Part shown: piece by piece, positions 34,871 through 44,300 of the stretch
How the letters are laid out: the number at the start of each line of letters is the position of its first letter
How positions within the stretch are numbered: position 1 is the stretch's first letter
The notes under the pieces: model-generated
Told to the model about the DNA's origin: nothing
Databases searched by the model: none
The model's input: only the letters and a program-made list of their open reading frames with translations
NCBI GenBank assembly: GCA_937860055.1
Contig: CALMBO010000027.1
Location: forward strand, 310,001 to 374,000
Reading direction: 5' to 3'
Length of the DNA: 64,000 nucleotides
DNA from: an uncultured Verrucomicrobiota bacterium
Lineage (GTDB): Bacteria > Verrucomicrobiota > Kiritimatiellia > CAIQIC01 > Lenti-01
Made by a program: the position numbers and the translations under genes

Positions 34871-35692
34871 TCATGCCTGCGCCATCTCCTGGGCCACCTC
34901 TTCGCCCATCGACGGGTACCGCCGGAAGACGCCTTCGCGCCACAGGGCGGTCGAATACTTGCAATTGCCGCATTTCCTCAGCTGGAAGCGCTCGACCATG
35001 TCCATCACCCAGAGGGGCGTATGCGAAAGCGTCTTGATTTCCAGGACCACGCCGGAATACGGCAGGCCGAATCCCTGGGCCTGGGCGGAATCCATCCCCC
35101 GCCAGGCGCCGCCGAGGCCGAAGTCGGTCCAGGAATCGGTCATCTGGTATTGAAGCTTGCGATCGAAGGTCACGCGGGCATAGCGGTCCACCCTGCCCAC
35201 GTAGGATTCCCGGATGTAGCGGACCAGAAGCACAGGCCGCGCCCCCAGCTCCCAGACGAGGCGCTTGAACTGGAGGAAGTTGAATTCCTGCTGCCGGTTC
35301 CGGAAGCACGTGGGAAGCCGGACGCCGGAAACCAGCCGTTCCCCCCACTCCGCGAACGGAATCGCCGCGCGGGTCTTCACAATCGTCATGTCGAGTTTCG
35401 ACTTGATCTCCGTGAAGACAGGGGCGGTGCCGATCGCCCCATAGGTCCGGACCCGCAGCTTGAACCGGTCAAGCGCTTCACGCCCCTTGGCCGCATGGAG
35501 GGAAAAGAAGGGGTCGTCCAGCTGCAGGGTTGTGATCGTATATTCGGGCGGGGTGCCATGGGTGTATGGATCCGGCACGCAGAACGGGGCGATGAATTTC
35601 CTCAATTCCGGAACAATTTCGCGCGGAACGATGTATTTTGCCTCGTGCCGCGAGACCAGATCCCGGTGGGTCTGTTTCAGATCCTCGAACAC
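34871..35692 (-). CDS. VTC-domain polyphosphate polymerase-like protein
   Basis: 273 residues, essentially one VTC catalytic domain, soluble, of the triphosphate-tunnel metalloenzyme type. Charged tunnel residues are visible in order: RHEAKY (residues 15-20), KLRVRTYG, TEIKSKLDM, the RESYVGRVDRYARVTFD strand and VVLEIKT near residue 217. In yeast Vtc4 this domain makes polyphosphate from ATP. First gene of a four-gene operon whose other members build a cell-envelope conduit, pointing to synthesis coupled to export or surface deposition (inference). The two-component genes at 36018 are divergent and may control it. Confidence 0.85.
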   Translation of the reverse strand: MFEDLKQTHRDLVSRHEAKYIVPREIVPELRKFIAPFCVPDPYTHGTPPEYTITTLQLDDPFFSLHAAKGREALDRFKLRVRTYGAIGTAPVFTEIKSKLDMTIVKTRAAIPFAEWGERLVSGVRLPTCFRNRQQEFNFLQFKRLVWELGARPVLLVRYIRESYVGRVDRYARVTFDRKLQYQMTDSWTDFGLGGAWRGMDSAQAQGFGLPYSGVVLEIKTLSHTPLWVMDMVERFQLRKCGNCKYSTALWREGVFRRYPSMGEEVAQEMAQA

Positions 35693-36017
35693 ATCCTTCT
35701 CCCGTATTCCTGCGCCTCCGCGGTATCGCCAAGTGGCCGAATCCTCCCAAGACCGCCCATGAAGATCGCACGAACCTTTGATAGAATCCTCCTACTGAAT
35801 CGTTTTAGCAAGCCTTCATTCCAGCCCATCGGCCATGAGCGGATCTGGCGGAAGCTCGCCCCTGTCTCCCTTGGCGCGCAGGACGGCCGCGTCTCCTTCG
35901 GCAGGGCCGCCGCCGGCATGGATGCCTGGACAAACATGCCCCCCGACTCCGGGCGGGTTGAATCCATAGGAAAGTATGGCAAACGGAAGGCGGCCCATGT
36001 TATGAAGGAAAGGTTTT
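35693..36017. other. Divergent intergenic region between the VTC operon and response regulator
   Basis: 325 bases that must hold promoters for both directions. I see no clear paired hexamers and no gene; short frames here have no ribosome-binding site. Composition is somewhat less GC-rich around 35770-35820. Confidence 0.4.
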
Positions 36018-36668
36018 ATGAGAGTGCTGGTCATCGAAGATGAAGCCCGCCTCCTGCGCAACCTCGCCAAGGCCCTGCGCGAGGAGGACTACGCAGTCGA
36101 CACCGCCACGGATGGAGAGGAAGGTCTTTCCAAGGCCGAGAACAGCGATTACGACGCCATCGTGCTGGACATCATGCTGCCCCGCTTGGATGGCTGGCAG
36201 GTCCTGGAAAGGCTGCGCAAGACCAAGAAGACCCCCGTTGTTTTCCTGACCGCCCGCGACACCCTCGCCGACCGCGTCCGCGGCCTCGACGGCGGGGGCG
36301 ACGACTACCTCGTCAAACCCTTCGACCTGTCCGAGCTGTTCGCCCGCCTGCGCGCCGTGATCCGCCGTTCCGCGGCCCAGCCCACCGCGGAGATCAGACT
36401 GGGCGACGTGTCGATCGATACCCGCGCCCGCACGGTCGCCGTCGGGGGGCGCCCGGTTTCGCTGACCGCCAAGGAATACGCCATCCTGGAATATCTCGCC
36501 CAGCAGCACGGCAAGGTCGTAAGCCGCACGGAGCTCTACGGGCATGTCTTCGGCGAACGGGAGGACACGTCCAACCTGCTCGACGTCCATGTCTTCAACA
36601 TCCGCAGGAAACTGGCCTGCGACCTCATCACCACCCGGCGGGGACATGGTTACTGCATCGAAAAATAG
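36018..36668 (+). CDS. OmpR-family response regulator
   Basis: 216 residues. Receiver domain 1-120 with the acidic pair Glu7/Asp8, phosphoacceptor Asp51 (VLDIMLP) and the LVKPF lysine; OmpR/PhoB winged-helix DNA-binding domain from about 125 to 214 (SLTAKEYAILEYLAQ, then the VFNIRRKL recognition helix). Overlaps the kinase gene by 23 bases. Closest in style to CusR/QseB-type regulators. Target genes unknown; the adjacent VTC export operon is a candidate. Confidence 0.93.
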   Translation: MRVLVIEDEARLLRNLAKALREEDYAVDTATDGEEGLSKAENSDYDAIVLDIMLPRLDGWQVLERLRKTKKTPVVFLTARDTLADRVRGLDGGGDDYLVKPFDLSELFARLRAVIRRSAAQPTAEIRLGDVSIDTRARTVAVGGRPVSLTAKEYAILEYLAQQHGKVVSRTELYGHVFGEREDTSNLLDVHVFNIRRKLACDLITTRRGHGYCIEK

Positions 36669-38154
36669 CCCCCATCTGCCGCAGAGATCCATCCGGCTCC
36701 GGCTCCAGCTGTGGTTCGGCGTCCTTTTGGCAGGGCTGCTCGTCGGCTTCGGGATCGCCGTGTACCAGCTCCAGAAGATCGCCACGATGACGCGGGTCGA
36801 CACCGATCTGGACCAGCGGGCCGACCTGGTGGGCATCGCCTTCCGCGGCGCGAACATGCGGGAGCTTTCCCATCCCCGCGACGAAGCCGGCAAGCCTCCG
36901 TCCCTGCTGGAGGATCCTTCGAAACCCCTGCCCGCACCCGGCGCGAGGCGGCCGCCCGAACGCCCCTACCGCAGGCCGGTCTCCCTGTCGTCCAGCGTGA
37001 CCAACCTGTTTGTCGCCACCAATGTGTATTTCTATGCCGTCTGGGGCAAGGAGAACATCCTCCTCGCGCAATCCGCCCCCAACGCCCGGGACATCCCCAA
37101 GCCGCAGGCGGAAGGCTGGGAAACCCGGATCCAGCATCGTTCGCGCGGAACCTGGCGGGATGCCTACTATTTCACGGAAATGCGCGACTGCGTCCTGGTC
37201 GGACGGGACATCGCTTCGGACCTGGCGGGCCTGCACCTCTACGCCTGGGGCCTCGCCGCCATCGGCGGCCTCATCCTGGCCCTGGGCCTGGGCGGCGGCT
37301 TCCTCTTTTCCGGATTGCTGCTCCGCTCCATCCACCACATCAGCGACACGGCCCTGCGCATATCCGAGGGCAACCTTTCCGAACGCATCCCCACCGACGA
37401 CATGGACTGCGAACTGGGCCAGCTGGCGGACGTGCTCAACGCCACGTTCGCCCGGCTGGATGCCGCCTTCGCCCGGCAGCAGCAGTTCACCGCCGATGCC
37501 GCCCATGAATTGCGCACCCCCCTCGCCGTGATCATCTCGGATGCCCAGACCGCCCTGCGGCGCGAGCGGAGCCCCGAGGAATACCGCGACACGATCCGCG
37601 CCTGCGAAGAGGCCGCTCAGGACATGCGTCGGCTGGCCGAATCCCTCCTTGAGCTTGCCCGCATGGATGCGGGCGGCGGACAAGAGCCGCCAACCCCCGT
37701 GGATTTGGCCCGCCTCTTGCGGGAGCATGTCGAGCGGATCCGCCCCCTGGCGGCCCTCCGCGACATCCAGATCCACCTGGATTTGGCGCCGGCCACGGTG
37801 CCCGGCCATCCGGAACAGATGGGCCGCGTCTTTACCAACCTGCTGTCCAACGCCATCGACTACAACACGCCGGGGGGAAGTGTCCGCGTCGCCATGCGCA
37901 CGGATCCCCGCTGGGCCGTCGTCACGGTCGAGGATACCGGAACGGGCATCGATCCGGAGGATCTCCCCCATATCTTCGACCGCTTCTACCGGACTTCCCG
38001 GACCCGTCCCGTCGCGGACGGGCACAGCGGGCTGGGATTGGCCATCTGCAAGAGCATTCTCGATGCCCATGGCGGCCAGATCGAAGCCTCCAGCCAGCCC
38101 GGCCAGGGCACGGTCTTCACCCTCCGCTGGCCATGGGGATCCCGTCCGGCCTAG
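36646..38154 (+). CDS. Sensor histidine kinase
   Basis: 502 residues. The ATG at 36646 inside the regulator's 3' end has GGCGGGG upstream. First membrane helix about 22-42, periplasmic sensor domain about 45-200 with a Pro-rich stretch near 90-110, second helix about 205-230, HAMP 230-280, then HisKA with His287 (DAAHELRTPL), N box NLLSNAIDY, G1 box EDTGTGI and G2 GHSGLGLAI. All catalytic elements are intact. Partner of the overlapping regulator; signal unknown. Confidence 0.93.
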   Translation: MVTASKNSPHLPQRSIRLRLQLWFGVLLAGLLVGFGIAVYQLQKIATMTRVDTDLDQRADLVGIAFRGANMRELSHPRDEAGKPPSLLEDPSKPLPAPGARRPPERPYRRPVSLSSSVTNLFVATNVYFYAVWGKENILLAQSAPNARDIPKPQAEGWETRIQHRSRGTWRDAYYFTEMRDCVLVGRDIASDLAGLHLYAWGLAAIGGLILALGLGGGFLFSGLLLRSIHHISDTALRISEGNLSERIPTDDMDCELGQLADVLNATFARLDAAFARQQQFTADAAHELRTPLAVIISDAQTALRRERSPEEYRDTIRACEEAAQDMRRLAESLLELARMDAGGGQEPPTPVDLARLLREHVERIRPLAALRDIQIHLDLAPATVPGHPEQMGRVFTNLLSNAIDYNTPGGSVRVAMRTDPRWAVVTVEDTGTGIDPEDLPHIFDRFYRTSRTRPVADGHSGLGLAICKSILDAHGGQIEASSQPGQGTVFTLRWPWGSRPA

Positions 38155-38275
38155 AACGCCCCGGGCCATCTCGCGCCCCCCCCTTCCTCCGGCGGAATTC
38201 CAAGGGATTTCCGATTCCACGAGGCGCCTTCCCGGCACCTTGGGAAAACAAAAAGAAGCCCTCGCAAAAAAACGC

Positions 38276-38305
38276 TTTACTTCCGACGGGCCTTTTGAAT
38301 AGCAT
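38276..38305 (+). promoter_or_regulatory. Possible sigma-70-type promoter of the GH13 gene
   Basis: TTTACT (38276-38281) and TAGCAT (38300-38305) are 18 bases apart and lie about 70 bases before the ATG at 38376. Both hexamers are imperfect, so this is only a candidate. Confidence 0.3.
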
Positions 38306-38375
38306 GTTTCCATGTTGTAGGCTTCCGTCCGGTGGAATGCCTTGTGCCAATCCAGCAGCTCCAGGGAGTGTGTCC

Positions 38376-41300
38376 ATGAAATCTGCCGCTTCGTTCATCC
38401 GCGCCTTGACGGTTTCTTCCCTCCTCTCCTTCGCCGGGGTTGCCCAAGGGGAAGTCCTGCTCCAGTGGTTCGAAACCGACTGGGACGAGATGTACCAGAA
38501 GCTGCCGAAGGTGGCCGAAATCGGCTACGACAATTTCTGGATCCCCCCGCCGACCAAGGGGCCCGTCGGCACCAGCACCAAATGGGCCAACGTGGGCTAC
38601 AACCTGTATGACCGGTTCGACATCGGCGACGTCCCCCAGCGGGGTTCCCTGGCCACGCGCTACGGCACGCGCGGCTCCCTGCGCAACATGGTGGACAACG
38701 CCCACCACCTCGGCATCAAGATCGTTCCGGACATCGTCATGAACCACAACGGCAACGGGCCGGACTTCCGCGAATATCCCGGCATGACGGCCACCGACTT
38801 CCACGTGCAATACAACCAGGGCTATTGCAACACCCTGAACTACCAGCGCGCCCCCCGCATGAACTGGTGGTACCACCAGGAGGGCTATGGCGCCACCATG
38901 TGGACGGACCTGGCCAACCTTGCCGACATCCGCACCGAAGACCACCCCCTCAACGGCGATCCCAAGCGCTTCACCGGACAGAAGACCGATGCCGACGGCC
39001 AAAGCTTCAATTTCGTCGATGGGACCTCCTACCTGCGCCACGTGGGCCAGTACGACCGCTATCCCTACTATCCTTCCGGCTACACCAATGAAAACGCCGC
39101 CCAGATGCTCTACCGCTGGATCGCCTGGCTCGGCAGCTCGGTCGATTACGACGGCCTGCGCCTCGACGCCGGCAAGCATACCCCCTACGAGTTCTTCGGC
39201 TGGCGCGGCAGCGGCTTCCTGCATGAGGCCCAATGGAGCTACAAGACCCGCCGGGGCTATGATTTCGGCGGCAACCCCACCGACCTCTTCCTGAACGACC
39301 GCGACCGCACCAATGCCTTCATCTTCGCCGAAATCCTCTCCCCCTGGAGCGAGATCGAATACTGGTATCGCCAGGGCACCGGCAACCCGATGCGCTTCCT
39401 GGACTATCAGATGAAGAAGACCGCGGATGGCGCCTTCAACGGCAACCTTGCCGGGCTCGGCGCCTACGGCTCGGACTTCGGCCCCTCCACGGGCGTCACC
39501 TACGTCTGGGGCCACGACGAGGCCCTGAACGCCAGCAAGGCGACCCTTGCCTACGCCTATATCCTCTGCCATGTCGGCGTGCCCATGGTCTACTACACCG
39601 GCAACAACATCACGTGGGACGACTACGGCCGCACCGCCTATCCCGACGCGCGGACATGGATGATCCCCGGCTACGACAGCCATGTCCTCGGCGAAACAGG
39701 CGGCGGCGCCCTCCCCAACCTCGTCTGGATCAACCAGAACTTCGCCCGCGCCTCCGAAATCAAGCGCTGGGACAACGACGGCGACTTCTTCGCCCTTGAA
39801 CGCTACGACGACGTGGACGCCAACGGCCTCGACAGCGGCGACGGCATCATGATCCTCGCCCTCAACGACTCGGGCGGCGACATGACCAAAACGCTCTCCT
39901 GTTCCTTCCCCGACGGCACGGTCCTCAAGGACTTCACGGGCAACAACGGCAACACGGCCACCGTCAGCGGCGGCCAGGTCACGATCACCGTCCCCGGCAT
40001 GAGCGGACAGGGCTTCGTGGTCTACGCCCCCCAATGCGCCGACGGCGTCGGCATCACGGTCAAGGAAGGCGGCTCGACCGCCGGCACCATGACCTGGATC
40101 GTCCCCGGCGGAACGCATGCCCCCAGCACCACCCAGCAGATCACCCGCATCACGGCCGACACCGTGACCATCGAATCCGAAGCCACGCAGATTCCCGCCG
40201 GCATCTCCGTCGACAACATCATGCTCAAATGGGGCAATGGCGTCCAACTGCCGGTCACCAACTATTTCGATTCCGGCCGCGGCTGCGTCTCGGGCCGTTT
40301 CCACAACATGAACAAGCCGGTTTCCGGCGGCGTCTATTCGCTGGCCTTCTCCACCACCAACCTGCCGGAAGGCCTCAACGTCATCAAGACCCGCGCCTTC
40401 ACCCAGCGCGACGCCGCCTATTCCGCCATCTTCAACACCGCGACCAAGGTCGTCTATGTGGACCGCCACGGCCCCGGGATTTCCTTCGGCATCACGAACA
40501 ACCAGCCGATGGTTGGCGAGTTCGTGCTGGCCGTCAGCAACAGCGACTTCACGGCCTACGGCATGACCGTTTCCATTGATGGCGGCGCGGCGGCCTCCGC
40601 CGACCAGGTCATGAAAGGCCTCTGGAAGTTCCCCGTCACCGGCCTCTCCGCCGGCACCCATACCGCGACCGTCGTCGCCACCGAGGCGAACTACGCCAGC
40701 CCCCGCCAGGTCATCAATGCCAGCACCAACGCGCTCGTGTTCCGGATCGTGGACAACGCCGCCGGCATCGGCCTCAATCACTCGGCCAACGCCACCAACA
40801 CCCTGCCCTTCTTCAAGACCATCGTCACCGGCGGCAACGACTCCTACAGCTCGATGCGGATGTATTGGGACGGATGGGAGCTGCCGCTCAACGGCGGCAC
40901 CCGCACCAACGTGTTCAATGGCGAGGTCGTCCAGCGCGACAGCGAAGGCCGCGTGGTCACCAACCGCCTGTGGGGCAACTTCGTCAACGGCCCCCACTAC
41001 TTCGAGGCCGAGCGCGTGGACGGCGGTGCCACCAGCCGCGTCGTGCGCCGCGTGGTCTTCAACCTCTACGGAAACAACCACATCGATTCCGACGGCGACG
41101 GCATCCCCGACAACGTCGAAATGCCCTATTTCGACGATGGCGCCCCCGGCCCCGACCAGCCCTGGCCCGGCGACTCCAACCTCAACTTCGTCCCCGACAA
41201 CGGCGAGACCTGGAGCCGGCTCAACCCCTACAACCACTCCACCTTCTTCTCCGCCCAGTGGGATGACCGCAACGACTTCGACGGTGACGGCTATTCCAAC

Positions 41301-44300
41301 TACGAAGAAGTCTATGCGGGCTACATCAACAGCAACAACATCTACGCCTACAGCATCTACAACAGCGCCTCGAAGCCTTCCGGCACCCCCGTCACCCCCT
41401 CCTCCGCCTCCTGCGACCCGGCGACGGCCATCCGGGGCTCGAACCTTGTCGTCACCTACACGCCCAACGGCGGCGCGCTCTCCAACACCGCCCAGGTCGT
41501 CATGCACATCGGCCATTCCAAGCGCACCGAGGGCTCCTGGCAGGATGTCATCGACACCAACATGACCGCCAGCGGCAGCAGCTGGACCGCGACCTACTCC
41601 GTTCCCACCAACGCCACTTCCGTGGACGTCACTTTCTACGACGGCGGCTCGACGTGGGACGGCTCCGATTGGCAGTTCCAGGTCGCCGGCGCCACCGGCC
41701 CCGAGTTCGTCATGGATGCCGCGCTGGACAGCTCGGCCTTCGAAATCGCCGAATACAACGGCATGAAGATCTGGGCGGCCATCCGGGGCACCAAGCTCTA
41801 TATCGCCACCTGGGGAACCGGCACCAACGGCACCATCCGGAACGACCACTTCATCTGCATCCACACCAACCTGGGCGATGCCACCGCATCGCCGTGGGCC
41901 AAGCTGGGCTATGTCTTCCTGCCCACCAACTTCCCGTATCTGGCGGCCGAGGGCGGCAACGACTGGAGCGGCTGGTTCAACACGTCCGGCACCACCACCA
42001 ACGCCAATTCGAACCTGAACGAAACCTACAACTACCTCGAAGGCGAAATCGACCTCGTCGACAACTTCGGCGCCGTCCCCTCCGCGTTCTATGTCGCGGT
42101 CGGCGTCTACGGCAACAACGATGGCGACGCGCTCGTCGCCCAGGTGCCCGCCGTGTGGGATTCCAACGAACACCTCGACACCACGGAAATCCTGCGCGTC
42201 CCGACGGCGTCCATCCGCGACGAGGATGCCGATGGCGTCTTCGATGGCGGCAACCCCGTCATGCAGACCGTCGTCAACAACGATACGAACGACGCCAACT
42301 ACGACCTTCGCCGGTTCTTCATCGACGAGGTCGCGGGCGACCAGGAAAGCATCACGGTCCGTCTCCTGCCCAACGTGGGCACCAATACCCTCACCGCCGT
42401 CGAACTCTTCAGCAATCTCAACCGCCGCGACTACGTCCAGCTCCCCGGCGACGAGGATCCCGACACGGTCACCACCACGTCGCTCGATACCTACTACAAG
42501 GCCTACACCATGACCAACCTCGGCGGCGGCACCTATGCCGTCACCCTCCCCATCAACCGCTGCGGCGCCTACCGCATCAACGCCCGCTGGAAAGTCAACG
42601 GCGGCGGCTGGTGCTACTACACCGACAATGGCCTGCGCCGCGATTGCGCCGTGGTCGTCTCGCCCAAGAAGGCGCTGAACACCACGCTCTACGAGCTCAA
42701 CCCTCTCACCGCCGAGGCCACCAGCGATCAGTTCTCCGGACGCTCCACGTTCCGCAACATGTACCTCGACGACACCGGCCGCCCCAACGGCATCAGCACC
42801 AACCTGCTCAACAGCCTCGGCGTCAACATGGTCTGGCTCCAGCCCATCCACCCCATCGGCACCGTCGGCCGCGAAATCGACGCCACCACCGGTTCGCCCT
42901 ACGACCCCGGCTCCCCCTATGCCGTCCAGGACTACTGGCAGGTCAACCCCGTCCTCGGCGATCCCAACACCGGTTCCCAGGCCATGACCGAGTTCACCAA
43001 CTTCGTCGCCAACTACGATGCCCATGGCGTCGGCGTCATGCTCGACGGCACCTTCAACCATTCCGCCTGGGACTGCCAGATCGGCCAGATGGGCGTCGAC
43101 ATGGACATCAAGAACGGCTTCGGCGTGACCGTCAACGCCACCAACCTCATCTCCTCCGTCCGTCCGGCTTGGTACTCCAAGCGGGACAGCTACGGCGAGC
43201 CCGCCAGCTACTTCAACTCCACCAGCGACACCGACATCGCCGTCGCCCCCGACCGCATCGACTTCGGCAAGTGGTCCGACGCCGCCGAGTTCTTCTTCGG
43301 CACGTACGATTGCCTGGTCCAGAAGCCCGCCTCCAACCCCGGCTGGACCTGGAGCAGCTCGTGGTTTAGCCGCTACCTGCGCGAAGACGACAACTTCGAG
43401 GGCTTCAATTCCGACGCCACCCGCGAACTGTGGGAATACTTCTCCTCCTATCCGTCCTACTGGATCCAGAAGACCGGCCATCCCGAAGGCACCGCCAAGA
43501 GCGATTCCTACAAGGGCATCGACGGCCTCCGCTGCGACTTCGCCCAGGGCCTTCCCAGCCTCTTCTGGGAATACACTATCAACAAGACCCGCAGCCTGAA
43601 GTGGGACTTCCTTTTCATGGCCGAATCCCTCGATGGCTACCGCACCGTGGACGGCTCCTCCCGCCATGGCGTCGGCTACCGGTCCTCCCGCCATTTCGAC
43701 ATCCTGAACGAAAACATCCTCTACCTGTGGCGCGATGATTTCTTCGACTACCGCACCTATGCCGACCAGACCAGCTCGGTCCCCAACCGCACGACCGCCC
43801 TCATCTGGAACGCCTTCGATGCCCGCAAAAACGCCTTCGAGATGTCCCCCGTCCTGCTCAACCTCATCTCGCACGACGAAATCTTCCCGACCGACGACCA
43901 GTGGTCGCTCGTCTACGCCTACGCCATCAACGCCGCCATGGACGGTGTGCCGATGATGTTCTACGGCCAGGAAATGGGCGCCCAGAACAACTACGGCGAG
44001 TACGGCGCCCGCAGCGATTTCGGGATCTCCTCCAACAACAACTTCGCGCGCTACGAGACGAACTTCGGCAAGTCCATCCCGCACTTCAAGCGCTACAACC
44101 ACATGACCAACATCTGGAACGCCGCCGCCTGGAAATCCGGCATCCGCGAGGTATACGGCCGCCTCAATGCGGCGCGCGAGAACTCCCCCGCCCTGCGCTC
44201 GCAGCAGAACTACTTCATTCCCGACGCGGCCACCACCAACTGGAACCCCGACATCTTCGCCGTCGCCAAGTTCCAGCAGCCCGGCGTCTCCGCGGCGACG

